Shown: positions 15,309 through 25,609, counted from the first letter of the stretch. The stretch is 48,061 nucleotides of DNA from Bacteroides xylanisolvens XB1A (GCF_000210075.1 NC_021017.1:3058806-3106866); one strand, 5' to 3'. Made by a program: numbers and translations. The notes: generated by a model not told the origin, from the letters alone.

Positions 15309-16541
15309 TTAAAAGAAAAATAAATAACTGATTAAGATAGCGGCTATGATACCCGAGAAGTCTGCTATCAGACCGCAAGTCACCGCATTACGAGTCTTGG
15401 TGATCCCCACACTGCCGAAATAAACGGCCAGAATGTAGAATGTGGTGTCCGAAGCTCCGCGAACTACACAACTCATACGTCCTACAAACGAATCAGGTCC
15501 CAGTTCTTTCATCGTATCGATCATCAATCCGTTTGCACCGCTACCGCTAAGCGATTTCATCAATGCGGTAGGCAGCGCTCCTACAAAGCTCGTGTCCACT
15601 CCGCATAAGCCTACTATATAGCCGATGCCTCCCACCAGAAAATCCATTGCTCCCGAAGTGCGGAACACTGCAATTCCTACAAGGAAAGCAACCAGATAAG
15701 GAATGATGCGTACAGCCGTCGTAAACCCTTCTTTAGCTCCCTCCACAAACGAATCGTATACATTGATTTTCTTTCTGACTCCCGTCAAAATAAACAGAAT
15801 GATGACACTGAACAGCAGAATATTCGCTATCAATGTAGAATAAGTACCCATATCTTCCCGCGAGACACTTAGAAACAGATAAATCAAGCCGGAAAAGAAA
15901 AGGCAGATAACGCCCATTAAAATGAGAATAGGCTTATTGATTAAGTTTATCTTTTGAGCGATGCTGACTGCTATGACTCCTACTAGAGTTGAAATGAAAG
16001 TACTTAGCAGGATAGGGATAAATACATCTGTAGGCTGTGCAGCCCCCATTTGTGCACGATATACCATGATACTGATCGGAATGATGATAAGGCCGGAGGT
16101 ATTAATCACCAAAAACATAATCATCGGATTGGAAGCAGTGTCTTTTTTCGGATTCAGTTCCTGCAGCTCTTTCATCGCTTTCAGCCCCAATGGGGTGGCT
16201 GCATTGTCGAGACCAAGCATATTGGCAGACATATTCATGAAGATGGACCCTAACACCGGATGTTCTTTAGGAATATCCGGAAATAGTCGGCAAAGCACCG
16301 GACTAAGAAAGCGAGCCAGTGCGTTAATCAATCCACTGTTTTCTCCGATTTTCATGATACCCAACCAAAGAGCCAGTACGCCTGTAAGTCCCAGAGATAT
16401 CTCGAAAGCTGTCTTTGAAGAATCGAATGTAGCGTTCATGATAGCTGTAAATATCTCCGTATCTCCCAGAAAAATCACTTTTACAAGGGCGATGATAAAG
16501 GCGACGACAAAGAATCCTATCCAAATGTAATTTAGAACCAT
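15309..16541 (-). CDS. SpmA/SpmB-like nucleoside-recognition membrane protein
   Basis: Polytopic inner-membrane protein of 410 residues with about ten hydrophobic segments. It contains two nucleoside-recognition (Gate) domains, corresponding to spore maturation proteins A (N-terminal half, with L-D-N-A-A-T-P-L-G-L-K-A-M) and B (C-terminal half, with S-G-S-G-A-N-G-L-M and V-V-R-G-A-S-D-T-T-F-Y). In Bacillus these are separate genes; the fused form is common in Bacteroidota. No sporulation role is expected here. It may move a small solute, but the substrate is unknown. It is the first gene of an operon with ybeY. Confidence 0.85.
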   Translation of the reverse strand: MVLNYIWIGFFVVAFIIALVKVIFLGDTEIFTAIMNATFDSSKTAFEISLGLTGVLALWLGIMKIGENSGLINALARFLSPVLCRLFPDIPKEHPVLGSIFMNMSANMLGLDNAATPLGLKAMKELQELNPKKDTASNPMIMFLVINTSGLIIIPISIMVYRAQMGAAQPTDVFIPILLSTFISTLVGVIAVSIAQKINLINKPILILMGVICLFFSGLIYLFLSVSREDMGTYSTLIANILLFSVIILFILTGVRKKINVYDSFVEGAKEGFTTAVRIIPYLVAFLVGIAVFRTSGAMDFLVGGIGYIVGLCGVDTSFVGALPTALMKSLSGSGANGLMIDTMKELGPDSFVGRMSCVVRGASDTTFYILAVYFGSVGITKTRNAVTCGLIADFSGIIAAILISYLFFF

Positions 16542-16567
16542 AGTTGATAGCGTGTATATAGATAGTG

Positions 16568-16575
16568 CAAAAGTA
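16568..16575 (-). promoter_or_regulatory. -7 element for the membrane protein and ybeY
   Basis: On the - strand TACTTTTG (TAnnTTTG) lies 26 bases before the start codon at 16,541. This is the usual Bacteroides -7 position; the -33 element is not clear. Confidence 0.55.
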
Positions 16576-16638
16576 GTTATTACGTTTCAAATAAACTAAA
16601 TCTTCGTCTTTCTTATACTGAAAATGAATGTAAATCTC

Positions 16639-16646
16639 TATCTTTG
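16639..16646 (+). promoter_or_regulatory. -7 element for ruvB
   Basis: TATCTTTG (TAnnTTTG) lies 22 bases before the ruvB ATG, which gives a short leader. A -33 TTTG is not evident at the expected distance. Confidence 0.55.
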
Positions 16647-16668
16647 TCTCCTACTTTTCAAGAAATAA

Positions 16669-17700
16669 ATGGAACAGGAAGATTTTAACATACGCGAACA
16701 TCAGCTTACTTCAAAAGAACGGGATTTCGAGAATGCACTCCGTCCGTTAAGTTTTGAAGACTTTAGCGGCCAGGACAAGGTGGTGGAAAACCTTCGCATT
16801 TTTGTGAAGGCGGCACGTCTGCGCGGCGAAGCACTTGACCATGTGCTATTGCATGGTCCTCCCGGATTAGGAAAAACAACTCTTTCAAATATTATCGCCA
16901 ACGAATTGGGAGTCGGCTTTAAAGTAACTTCCGGTCCGGTGCTAGATAAACCGGGTGACCTGGCAGGTGTATTGACCAGCCTCGAACCGAACGACGTGCT
17001 TTTTATTGATGAAATTCATCGTCTGTCGCCCGTAGTGGAAGAATATCTTTATTCGGCCATGGAAGATTACCGCATCGATATTATGATTGATAAGGGACCT
17101 TCGGCACGCAGTATCCAGATCGATTTGAATCCTTTCACGTTGGTTGGTGCAACCACGCGTAGCGGTCTGCTGACGGCTCCGCTTCGTGCACGTTTCGGTA
17201 TTAACCTTCATTTGGAGTATTATGACGATGATATTTTGAGCAATATCATCCGTCGTTCTGCGTCCATACTGGATGTGCCTTGCTCGGTACGTGCAGCCTC
17301 GGAGATTGCTTCCCGCAGTCGTGGGACACCCCGTATTGCCAATGCTTTGCTTCGCCGGGTACGTGACTTCGCACAGGTGAAAGGCACCGGCTCTATCGAT
17401 ACGGAGATTGCCCAGTTTGCGCTGGAGGCATTGAATATCGACAAGTACGGACTGGATGAGATAGACAACAAGATACTTTGTACCATTATAGACAAGTTTA
17501 AAGGCGGCCCTGTCGGTATAACGACCATTGCTACGGCTTTGGGAGAAGATGCGGGAACCATCGAGGAAGTTTACGAACCTTTCCTGATAAAAGAAGGATT
17601 CATGAAACGTACTCCCCGCGGACGCGAGGTAACCGAACTTGCCTATAAGCATTTGGGAAGAAGTCTTTATAACAGTCAGAAAACACTGTTTAATGACTGA
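16669..17700 (+). CDS. ruvB: RuvB, Holliday junction branch-migration helicase
   Basis: AAA+ hexameric motor of the RuvAB complex that drives branch migration of Holliday junctions in recombination and repair. It has 343 residues, the normal length. Walker A is G-P-P-G-L-G-K-T-T at 63-71, Walker [10 protein letters not shown] at about 111-119, and sensor 1 is in [11 protein letters not shown]. The C-terminal winged helix contains T-I-A-T-A-L-G-E-D and [11 protein letters not shown]. No ruvA or ruvC is adjacent, which is common in Bacteroides. Its own promoter element precedes it. Confidence 0.97.
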   Translation: MEQEDFNIREHQLTSKERDFENALRPLSFEDFSGQDKVVENLRIFVKAARLRGEALDHVLLHGPPGLGKTTLSNIIANELGVGFKVTSGPVLDKPGDLAGVLTSLEPNDVLFIDEIHRLSPVVEEYLYSAMEDYRIDIMIDKGPSARSIQIDLNPFTLVGATTRSGLLTAPLRARFGINLHLEYYDDDILSNIIRRSASILDVPCSVRAASEIASRSRGTPRIANALLRRVRDFAQVKGTGSIDTEIAQFALEALNIDKYGLDEIDNKILCTIIDKFKGGPVGITTIATALGEDAGTIEEVYEPFLIKEGFMKRTPRGREVTELAYKHLGRSLYNSQKTLFND

Positions 17701-17762
17701 CATAAAGCGTCATGTGATAAGTGGTATTAACGGTATAAAAGAACTTTATAAAGCATAGTTGG

Positions 17763-18539
17763 ATGATGAAGCAATGGACTACTTTATTTGTTTTTCTCTT
17801 TTTGAGCCTTTCTCTATCGGCTCAACAGGGATATGGAAGAGATATTTTTGTTTCTTCTAAAGGAGATTCCTTACCTTACCGGATGATTCACCCCGAATCG
17901 GTGAAACCGGGTGAGAAGTACCCCATCGTGCTGTTTTTGCATGGAGCCGGCGAACGGGGAAATGATAATGAGAAGCAATTGACTCATGGCGGACAGATGT
18001 TTCTTAATCCGGTCAATCAAGAAAAGTATCCTGCTTTTGTGCTGATTCCGCAGTGTCCGACAGACGGTTACTGGGCTTATACGGAACGTCCGAAGTCTTT
18101 TATACCTGCTGAAATGCCGGTAGGACAGGAGATCAGTCCTATATTGCAGACACTCAAACAGTTGCTTGATTCCTATCTGGTGATGCCCGAAGTGGACACG
18201 CAACGGGTTTATATTATCGGCCTTTCAATGGGAGCGATGGGAACGTATGATTTAGTAATACGCTACCCGGAGATATTTGCTGCTGCAATTCCTATCTGCG
18301 GTATAGTCAGTCCAAGCCGGTTGTCGGCTGCCAAAGATGTGAAGTTCCGTATCTTTCATGGAGATGCGGATGATGTAGTTCCGGTGAAAGGTTCTCGCGA
18401 AGCATATAAAGCACTGAAAGCTGCCGGTGCAGATGTGGAATATATTGAATTTCCCGGTTGTAATCATGGAAGCTGGAATCCGGCTTTCAATTATCCCGGA
18501 TTTATGGATTGGTTGTTCAAACAAAAGAAGAAACGTTGA
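17763..18539 (+). CDS. Exported alpha/beta hydrolase (esterase-like)
   Basis: Protein of 258 residues with a signal peptide ending S-L-S-A-Q. The alpha/beta hydrolase core shows the oxyanion-loop motif F-L-H-G-A-G-E-R-G, the nucleophile elbow G-L-S-M-G-A-M-G, an acid in F-H-G-D-A-D-D-V-V-P-V and the catalytic His in G-C-N-H-G-S-W. This combination matches the phospholipase/carboxylesterase-like 'prolyl oligopeptidase' branch (dienelactone hydrolase-like). It probably acts in the periplasm on an ester such as a sugar acyl group; the substrate is unknown. It lies 62 bases after ruvB and is followed by a flippase gene. Confidence 0.85.
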   Translation: MMKQWTTLFVFLFLSLSLSAQQGYGRDIFVSSKGDSLPYRMIHPESVKPGEKYPIVLFLHGAGERGNDNEKQLTHGGQMFLNPVNQEKYPAFVLIPQCPTDGYWAYTERPKSFIPAEMPVGQEISPILQTLKQLLDSYLVMPEVDTQRVYIIGLSMGAMGTYDLVIRYPEIFAAAIPICGIVSPSRLSAAKDVKFRIFHGDADDVVPVKGSREAYKALKAAGADVEYIEFPGCNHGSWNPAFNYPGFMDWLFKQKKKR

Positions 18540-18569
18540 ACCAATCTGAATGATAATCACTAATAAAAC

Positions 18570-20066
18570 ATGGCTGGACTAAAATCATTAGCTAAAGATA
18601 CTGCAATTTATGGGTTAAGTAGTATTGTCGGACGATTCCTTAACTACATGCTGGTACCTCTGTATACAGCTGTATTACCGGCTTCCACCGGAGGTTACGG
18701 AGTCGTATCGAACGTGTATGCGTTTACAGCCCTGATGCTCGTACTGCTTACGTTCGGTATGGAAACGGGATTCTTCCGTTTCGCCAATAAATCGGGAGAA
18801 GACCCGATGAAAGTATATGCCAACTCCCTATTGTCAGTAGGAGGCGTATCTTTGATTTTCGTTCTCCTTTGCCTGTTATTCCTGCAACCTATTTCCAATT
18901 TGCTGGATTATGGCGATCATCCGGAATTTATAGCGATGATGGCTGTTGTGGTAGCTTTAGATTCTTTTCAATGCATTCCTTTTGCCTATTTGCGATACAA
19001 GAAACGCCCTGTCAAGTTTGCAGCTATCAAACTGCTCTCTATCATTGGCGGCATCGGTTTGAATCTGTTTTTCCTGTTGGTGTGTCCGTGGCTGAATGTA
19101 CATTGTCCGGCAACCATCTCTTGGTTTTATGATCCGGACTATCTGGTGGGATATATTTTCATTAGCAACCTGATTATCTCGGTTGTCCAGATGTTCTTCT
19201 TTATTCCAGAGCTGACAGGTTTTGCTTATAAGTTGGACCGGGTGTTGCTGAAGCGAATGGTAGTATACTCTTTTCCGGTATTAATCTTAGGTTTGGTAGG
19301 TATTCTGAATCAGACTGTTGACAAGATGATCTATCCGTTTCTCTTTGAAGATCGACAGGAAGGGTTAGTACAACTGGGTATTTATGCGGCAACCAGCAAG
19401 ATTGCGATGGTGATGGCCATGTTTACGCAAGCTTTCCGTTACGCTTACGAACCGTTTGTATTTGGCAAAGACCGCGAAGGAGATAACCGGAAAATGTATG
19501 CGGCTGCGATGAAATATTTTCTTATCTTCTCATTGTTGGCTTTCCTTGCTGTAATGTTCTACCTCGATTTGCTGCGTTATCTTGTAGCAAAAGGTTACTG
19601 GGAAGGTCTTGGAGTGGTAGCTATTGTGATGCTTGCAGAAATCTGTAAAGGGATTTATTTCAATCTTTCCTTTTGGTATAAACTGACGGATAAGACCTAT
19701 TGGGGAGCTTACTTCTCGGTGATCGGCTGTGTCATTATTGTTGTATTGAACATATTATTTGTGCCGGTTTACGGCTATCTTGCTTCGGCATGGGCTTCTG
19801 TTGCAGGCTATGCGGTAATCTTGCTGTTATCCTACTGGATAGGGCAGAAAGAATACCCGATTCGTTATGATTTGAAAAGCCTCGGACTTTATGTTCTGCT
19901 GGCAGCGGTGCTTTACGTTATTGGAGAACAGGTGCCTATCCCTAATCTGGTGCTCCGTCTCGCTTTCCGTACCGTACTCTTATTGCTATTTATAGCTTAT
20001 ATTATCAAGAAGGATTTACCATTGAGTCAGATTCCTGTTATTAATCGCTTTATAAAGAAGAAATAA
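18570..20066 (+). CDS. Oligosaccharide flippase (Wzx/MOP family)
   Basis: Inner-membrane protein of 498 residues with 12 to 14 hydrophobic helices that match the polysaccharide biosynthesis (Wzx-like) branch of the MOP superfamily. The N-terminus S-L-A-K-D-T-A-I-Y-G-L-S-S-I-V-G-R-F-L-N-Y is typical. Such proteins flip lipid-linked glycans or related lipids across the inner membrane. No glycosyltransferases are nearby, so it is not in a capsule locus, and its cargo cannot be named. The next gene starts two bases after its stop, so the two are co-translated. Confidence 0.87.
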   Translation: MAGLKSLAKDTAIYGLSSIVGRFLNYMLVPLYTAVLPASTGGYGVVSNVYAFTALMLVLLTFGMETGFFRFANKSGEDPMKVYANSLLSVGGVSLIFVLLCLLFLQPISNLLDYGDHPEFIAMMAVVVALDSFQCIPFAYLRYKKRPVKFAAIKLLSIIGGIGLNLFFLLVCPWLNVHCPATISWFYDPDYLVGYIFISNLIISVVQMFFFIPELTGFAYKLDRVLLKRMVVYSFPVLILGLVGILNQTVDKMIYPFLFEDRQEGLVQLGIYAATSKIAMVMAMFTQAFRYAYEPFVFGKDREGDNRKMYAAAMKYFLIFSLLAFLAVMFYLDLLRYLVAKGYWEGLGVVAIVMLAEICKGIYFNLSFWYKLTDKTYWGAYFSVIGCVIIVVLNILFVPVYGYLASAWASVAGYAVILLLSYWIGQKEYPIRYDLKSLGLYVLLAAVLYVIGEQVPIPNLVLRLAFRTVLLLLFIAYIIKKDLPLSQIPVINRFIKKK

Positions 20067-20068
20067 CT

Positions 20069-21424
20069 ATGAAGACAGATGAACGTAATAAGTTTGCTAT
20101 CAAGTCCTTTCTAGGAGAATATCTGGACTTGAAAAAAGACAAGGATAACGAACTGGCCACCGTGGATTCTATCCGTAAGGGTGTAGAGTTCAAAGGTGCC
20201 AATTTGTGGATCCTGATTTTTGCCATCTTTATGGCATCACTCGGATTGAATGTAAATTCTACTGCTGTAATTATCGGTGCCATGTTGATTTCTCCGTTGA
20301 TGGGACCTATTATGGGAGTGGGACTCTCTGTCGGACTGAACGACTTCGAATTAATGAAACGCTCTTTAAAGAGCTTTCTCATAACGACCGCTTTCAGTGT
20401 GACGACGGCCACTATCTTCTTCCTTCTTGCCCCTATTGCCGGTTCACAGTCGGAGTTGCTGGCACGTACATCGCCCACTATTTATGATGTATTCATCGCG
20501 CTTTTTGGTGGTTTGGCAGGTGTGGTAGCCCTCTCTACCAAGGAAAAGGGAAATGTGATTCCGGGCGTTGCCATTGCTACTGCATTGATGCCACCGCTTT
20601 GTACGGCAGGTTACGGACTGGCCTCCGGTAATCTTATTTATTTCCTGGGTGCTTTTTATCTTTACTTCATCAACTCTGTTTTTATCAGTCTGGCCACTTT
20701 CCTCGGAGTTCGTGTGATGCATTTCCAGCGGAAGGAATTTGTAGATAAAACCCGTGAGAAGACCGTACGTAAATACATCGTTCTGATTGTGGTGCTTACC
20801 ATGTGCCCTGCGGTTTATCTGACATTTGGAATTATAAAAAGCACTTTCTATGAGGCGGCAGCCAATCGTTTTATTAGCGATCAGTTAAGCTTTGAGAATA
20901 CACAGGTACTCGATAAAAAGATCAGTTATGAACATAAAGAAGTGCGGGTTGTTTTGATTGGTCCTGAAGTGCCTGATGCTTCGATTTCTATTGCCCGTAG
21001 CAAGATGAAAGAATATAAGTTGGAAGATACGAAGCTGGTTGTATTGCAGGGGATGAACAATGAAGCGGTAGATGTGACTTCTATCCGTGCCATGGTCATG
21101 GAAGACTTCTACAAAAACAGCGAGCAGCGACTTCAGCAACAGGCAGTGAAGATTTCCCAACTGGAGACAACATTGGAACAATACAGAACGTATGATGCAA
21201 TGAGTCGTACATTAGTGCCCGAACTGAAAGTGCTTTACCCTTCCATCACTACGCTCTCCATCGCTCATTCGCTCGAAGTGCGGGTTGACTCGATGAAGAC
21301 CGATACGGTAACATTGGCTGTTTTGAAATTCGACAGACATCCGTCTGCTGCCGAGAAACAGAAAATCAGCGAATGGCTGAAAGCCCGTGTAGGAGCGAAG
21401 AAGTTGAGGCTGATTACCGAATAA
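20069..21424 (+). CDS. DUF389 / TIGR00341-type membrane protein
   Basis: Protein of 451 residues. The N-terminal two thirds carry a DUF389 membrane domain with about six helices and the marked G-A-M-L-I-S-P-L-M-G-P-I-M-G-V-G and A-L-M-P-P-L-C-T-A-G-Y-G-L motifs. The C-terminal third (about 260-451) is soluble, with a coiled-coil region and an alternating beta pattern. Function in bacteria is not established. It is co-transcribed with the flippase (two-base gap) and followed 19 bases later by the S46 peptidase. Confidence 0.85.
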   Translation: MKTDERNKFAIKSFLGEYLDLKKDKDNELATVDSIRKGVEFKGANLWILIFAIFMASLGLNVNSTAVIIGAMLISPLMGPIMGVGLSVGLNDFELMKRSLKSFLITTAFSVTTATIFFLLAPIAGSQSELLARTSPTIYDVFIALFGGLAGVVALSTKEKGNVIPGVAIATALMPPLCTAGYGLASGNLIYFLGAFYLYFINSVFISLATFLGVRVMHFQRKEFVDKTREKTVRKYIVLIVVLTMCPAVYLTFGIIKSTFYEAAANRFISDQLSFENTQVLDKKISYEHKEVRVVLIGPEVPDASISIARSKMKEYKLEDTKLVVLQGMNNEAVDVTSIRAMVMEDFYKNSEQRLQQQAVKISQLETTLEQYRTYDAMSRTLVPELKVLYPSITTLSIAHSLEVRVDSMKTDTVTLAVLKFDRHPSAAEKQKISEWLKARVGAKKLRLITE

Positions 21425-21443
21425 TGAATCTAAAAATAGTAAT

Positions 21444-23585
21444 ATGAAATTCAGACTAACCGTCTTGATAGTCTTTTCCCTCTGTCTGTCAAATGTATTT
21501 GCCGATGAGGGAATGTGGCTGCTGGGAAACCTACGCAAAAACAAACAGACAGACCGGGTAATGAAAGAACTTGGTTTGCAAATGCCTGTGAATAAAATAT
21601 ATAATCCGAAGAAACCCTCTCTTTCAGATGCTGTTGTCAGCTTTGGAGGTTTCTGTTCGGGAGTGGTGGTTTCCGAAGACGGTCTGGTGTTTACCAATCA
21701 TCATTGTGGTTTCAGCAGTATCCAGCAACACTCTTCTGTAGAACATGATTATCTGAAAGATGGCTTTTTTGCACGTAGCCTTGACGAAGAGCTGCCGAAT
21801 CCGGAGTTGTATGTCCGTTTTCTGCTTCGTACGGAAGACGTAACCAAACGGGTATTATCTGCTGCCCGCTATGCTAAAACGGAAACAGAACGCCGTGTAG
21901 CTGTCGATTCGATCATGAATGTAATCGGTATGGAAGTTTCCGAAAAAGATTCTACGCTGACCGGTATTGTCGATGCTTATTATGCAGGTAATGAATTCTG
22001 GCTTTCCGTTTATCGTGATTATAACGATGTTCGTTTAGTCTTTGCACCTCCTTCTTCTGTCGGGAAGTTCGGATGGGATACGGACAATTGGATGTGGCCG
22101 CGACATACGGGCGATTTCAGCGTATTTCGTATCTATGCAAACACCAAGAATGGTCCGGCTGATTATTCTCCTGACAACGTCCCTTATCACCCTGAATATG
22201 TGGCGCCTATCTCTTTGGATGGATACAAGGAAGGTTCTTTCTGCATGACGCTTGGTTATCCGGGAAGTACGGAACGTTATCTTTCTTCGTATGGTATCGA
22301 AGAGATGATGAATGGAATCAACCAGGCAATGATTGATGTGCGGGGAGTAAAACAAACGGTTTGGAAACGGGAGATGGATCGTCGTCCGGATATTCGTATC
22401 AAGTATGCTTCAAAATACGATGAAAGTTCCAATTATTGGAAGAATAGCATCGGAACAAACAAGGCCATCAAGCATCTGAAGGTATTGGAAAAGAAACGGG
22501 CGGCTGAAGCAGCACTTCGCGACTGGATTCAGTCTCATCCGGAAGAAAGAGAGAAACTGATTCGTTTATTCTCTTCTCTGGAGTTGAGTTATAGTAATCG
22601 TCGGGAAACAAATCGTGCGTTGGCTTATTTCGGTGAATCGTTTATCAATGGTCCCGAATTGGTGCAGCTTGCTCTTGAAATTCTCAATTTCGACTTTGAG
22701 GCCGAGGAGAAGCTGGTGATTACCCGCATGAAGAAGTTATTGGAGAAGTATGATAATCTTGATCTTTCCATTGATAAGGAGGTTTTTGCTGCCATGCTCA
22801 AAGAGTATCAGTTGAAAGTGGATAAGAAGTATCTGCCTGCTATGTATGAAAAGATAGATACACTCTATAACGGGAATATTCAGGCTTATGTAGACTCTTT
22901 GTATGCAACGTCCAATATAACGTCTCCTAAGGGCCTAAAACGTTTTCTGGAGCGGGATACTACGTATAATCTGATAGAGGACCCGGCTGTTTCCTTGAGT
23001 CTGGACCTGATCGTGAAGTATTATGAGATGAATCAGAGTATTTCCGAAGCTTCCGAGCAGATAGAGCAGGGGGAACGCTTGTTCAACGCTGCCATGCGCC
23101 GTATGTATGCCGATCGTAATTTCTATCCGGATGCCAATTCCACTATGCGGCTTAGTTTCGGAACGGTTGGGGGGTATACTCCTTTTGATGGGGCCACTTA
23201 CGATTATTATACCACTGTGAAAGGCATCTTTGAGAAGGTGAAGGAACATGCAGGTGATATTGACTTTGCCGTCCAGCCCGAGTTGTTGAGTTTGCTTTCT
23301 TCCGGTGATTTCGGAAGATATGCCAATGCACAGGGAGACATGAATGTTTGCTTTATTTCTAATAATGATATTACAGGAGGTAATTCCGGTAGTGCCATGT
23401 TCAATGCCAAAGGAGAATTGCTTGGGCTGGCTTTCGATGGCAACTGGGAAGCAATGAGCAGTGACATCGTATTTGAACCTGACTTGCAGCGTTGCATCGG
23501 AGTAGATGTGCGGTATATGCTCTTTATTATGGAGAAATATGGTAAGGCGGGCAATCTTGTTCAGGAGTTGAAGATAGCTCGATGA
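21444..23585 (+). CDS. S46 dipeptidyl peptidase, DPP7-like
   Basis: Serine exopeptidase that removes dipeptides from peptide N-termini in the periplasm. It has 713 residues with a signal peptide ending N-V-F-A. The chymotrypsin-like core is split: catalytic His in F-T-N-H-H-C-G-F, Asp probably in the D-N-W-M-W-P-R-H-T-G-D-F block, and Ser in G-G-N-S-G-S-A-M-F near the end. A helical lid domain lies between. In L-A-F-D-G-N-W-E the Gly occupies the position that is Gly in DPP7 and Arg in DPP11, so preference for hydrophobic rather than acidic second residues is predicted. The gene is last in its run and is followed by a terminator. Confidence 0.92.
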   Translation: MKFRLTVLIVFSLCLSNVFADEGMWLLGNLRKNKQTDRVMKELGLQMPVNKIYNPKKPSLSDAVVSFGGFCSGVVVSEDGLVFTNHHCGFSSIQQHSSVEHDYLKDGFFARSLDEELPNPELYVRFLLRTEDVTKRVLSAARYAKTETERRVAVDSIMNVIGMEVSEKDSTLTGIVDAYYAGNEFWLSVYRDYNDVRLVFAPPSSVGKFGWDTDNWMWPRHTGDFSVFRIYANTKNGPADYSPDNVPYHPEYVAPISLDGYKEGSFCMTLGYPGSTERYLSSYGIEEMMNGINQAMIDVRGVKQTVWKREMDRRPDIRIKYASKYDESSNYWKNSIGTNKAIKHLKVLEKKRAAEAALRDWIQSHPEEREKLIRLFSSLELSYSNRRETNRALAYFGESFINGPELVQLALEILNFDFEAEEKLVITRMKKLLEKYDNLDLSIDKEVFAAMLKEYQLKVDKKYLPAMYEKIDTLYNGNIQAYVDSLYATSNITSPKGLKRFLERDTTYNLIEDPAVSLSLDLIVKYYEMNQSISEASEQIEQGERLFNAAMRRMYADRNFYPDANSTMRLSFGTVGGYTPFDGATYDYYTTVKGIFEKVKEHAGDIDFAVQPELLSLLSSGDFGRYANAQGDMNVCFISNNDITGGNSGSAMFNAKGELLGLAFDGNWEAMSSDIVFEPDLQRCIGVDVRYMLFIMEKYGKAGNLVQELKIAR

Positions 23586-23622
23586 AGTAAATGTTTCGAT
23601 AAAAGATATATATTTACTAAAT

Positions 23623-23660
23623 AGAAAGGCAACTAATCTGTGGTAGTTAGTTGCCTTTCT
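23623..23660. terminator. Strong bidirectional terminator
   Basis: A perfect 14-base stem, AGAAAGGCAACTAA with TTAGTTGCCTTTCT, around a ten-base loop, followed by ATTTTATTT on the + strand. It lies between the convergent S46 peptidase and DEAD-box helicase genes. Confidence 0.85.
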
Positions 23661-23683
23661 ATTTTATTTAAATGAATTCCTTT

Positions 23684-25609
23684 TTACTTTTTGGGTTTTC
23701 TACGTGCCCATCCTTCCTCGCTGAAGTCAGGCTCTTTGTCTTTGAAAAATTCTTGCCAGTCATCTTTCTTTTTTGGACCACGGGCATCAGAATAACCTCG
23801 TTCTGCACGACTAGGTTTATCTTTTTTAGCTGATTTAGCACCTTTTGCAGAAGCATCTTTCGATTTTCTATCCTTATTCTCATAGCGTGGTGCACGTTCG
23901 TCACTTTTGCCGCCGAATCGTTTACCTCCCTTACGCTCATTAGAACTGCTTTCGCGTCCTTTTCCGCTTTCTTCACCGGCTATTTCAATAACGACCTTAC
24001 GTCCGTTCCATTTAGCTTTGTTCAGCGCTTTAATTACATTGGTCGCTTCCTTTTCGGGTACTTCAAAGAAAGAATAGTTCTGCATCAGGTCAATGCGTCC
24101 CAATTCAATGCGCCCTCTTGTATTGCTGTTCAACAGTCCGATAAGATCACTTGGAAAGAAGCTGTCCGTTTTACCCAGATTGATAAATAAGCGGTTGAAG
24201 CCTGGAGCAGCTTTTCGGCTTCTTTTCTCGAAACCTCCTTCTTTACGATCACCACGTCCGGCGCGTTCTGCACGCATATCGGTTGGTTGCTCTATTTCAG
24301 GACGGTTGCGGTAATATTCTGCAAAACGGTTGAATTCGTGAGAAACCATTCGTTTAATCAAGTCCTCTTTGCTTAGCCATTCCAGTTTGCGATAGATTTC
24401 CGGCATAAAGTCGGCAATCTCTTCTTCGTTCACTTTTACTTTTTCGAGATCATCAATTACCTTAATCAGCTGTTTTTGACAGATACCTGCCGCTGTCGGC
24501 ATTTCTCCGACAATAAATTTTTTGCTGATAATCCGTTCGATTTCTCTCATCTTTCCCTTTTCGCGGAGGTTGATGATGGCAATGGAAGTTCCGGTTTTTC
24601 CGGCACGCCCTGTACGTCCGCTACGATGTGTATAGCTTTCTGTGTCGTCAGGCAATCCGTAATTGATGACATGTGTCAGATCGTCTACGTCAAGTCCACG
24701 GGCAGCCACGTCAGTTGCAACGAGCAGTTGCAGATTACGGATGCGGAATTTCTGCATAACGGCATCCCGTTGTGCTTGGGAAAGTTCGCCATGTAAAGAA
24801 TCGGCATTGTAACCTTCCTGCATCAATTTGTCTGCAATTTCTTGAGTCTCTTTACGGGTACGGCAGAAAATGATACCGTATATTTGTGGGTAGTAATCGA
24901 CGATACGTTTTAAAGCTTCATATTTATCTTTAGCCTGTACGGTATAAACAACGTGTTTAACGTTGTTGGTACTTTCATTCTTACGGCCAATAGTTATTTC
25001 TTTCGCGTTACGTAAGTAGTTCTTGGAGATACGTGCGATTTCCGGGCTCATTGTTGCAGAAAACAGTAGAGTGTTACGTTCCTGCGGCACATCAGCCAGG
25101 ATGGCATTGATACTCTCTGTGAATCCCATATTAAGCATTTCGTCCGCTTCATCCATTACAACGTTGTGGATGGTAGATAAAGATACGGTTTTGCGCTCCA
25201 TCAAGTCCAGCAGACGTCCCGGTGTGGCAACGATGATATGTACACCTCGTTTCAGGCTGCGTATTTGGCTATCAATGGAAGAACCACCATATACAGGCAG
25301 CACTTTCAGTCCGTCAATGTATTTGGAATAGTCGTTTAGATCTCCTGCTATCTGGAGACAAAGCTCGCGGGTAGGGCAGAGGATAAGCGATTGTGGAATT
25401 CTGTTTTTTACGTCAATCTGTTGGAGCAAGGGCAAACCGAATGCGGCTGTTTTACCTGTTCCTGTCTGTGCAAGAGCTACTACATCATTATTTTCTCCTA
25501 AAAGGTACGGAATCACTTCCTCTTGTACCGGCATGGGATTCTCGTATCCCATTTCTTCAATTGCTCTACGTATCTCCGGAGAAACGCCAAGCTCTTCAAA
25601 TGTCTTCAT
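23684..25609 (-). CDS. DEAD-box ATP-dependent RNA helicase (DeaD/DbpA type)
   Basis: RNA helicase of 641 residues likely to act in ribosome assembly, mRNA turnover or cold adaptation. All core motifs are visible: the Q motif region (M-P-V-Q-E), A-Q-T-G-T-G-K-T, P-T-R-E-L, D-E-A-D, S-A-T and H-R-S-G-R-T-G-R-A-G. A DbpA-type RNA-binding domain follows at about 485-555 (G-R-I-D-L-M-Q-N-Y-S-F-F-E-V). The tail after about 560 is Lys/Arg/Ser-rich and disordered, and is longer than in E. coli DbpA. The gene is single, with its own promoter. Confidence 0.93.
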   Translation of the reverse strand: MKTFEELGVSPEIRRAIEEMGYENPMPVQEEVIPYLLGENNDVVALAQTGTGKTAAFGLPLLQQIDVKNRIPQSLILCPTRELCLQIAGDLNDYSKYIDGLKVLPVYGGSSIDSQIRSLKRGVHIIVATPGRLLDLMERKTVSLSTIHNVVMDEADEMLNMGFTESINAILADVPQERNTLLFSATMSPEIARISKNYLRNAKEITIGRKNESTNNVKHVVYTVQAKDKYEALKRIVDYYPQIYGIIFCRTRKETQEIADKLMQEGYNADSLHGELSQAQRDAVMQKFRIRNLQLLVATDVAARGLDVDDLTHVINYGLPDDTESYTHRSGRTGRAGKTGTSIAIINLREKGKMREIERIISKKFIVGEMPTAAGICQKQLIKVIDDLEKVKVNEEEIADFMPEIYRKLEWLSKEDLIKRMVSHEFNRFAEYYRNRPEIEQPTDMRAERAGRGDRKEGGFEKRSRKAAPGFNRLFINLGKTDSFFPSDLIGLLNSNTRGRIELGRIDLMQNYSFFEVPEKEATNVIKALNKAKWNGRKVVIEIAGEESGKGRESSSNERKGGKRFGGKSDERAPRYENKDRKSKDASAKGAKSAKKDKPSRAERGYSDARGPKKKDDWQEFFKDKEPDFSEEGWARRKPKK

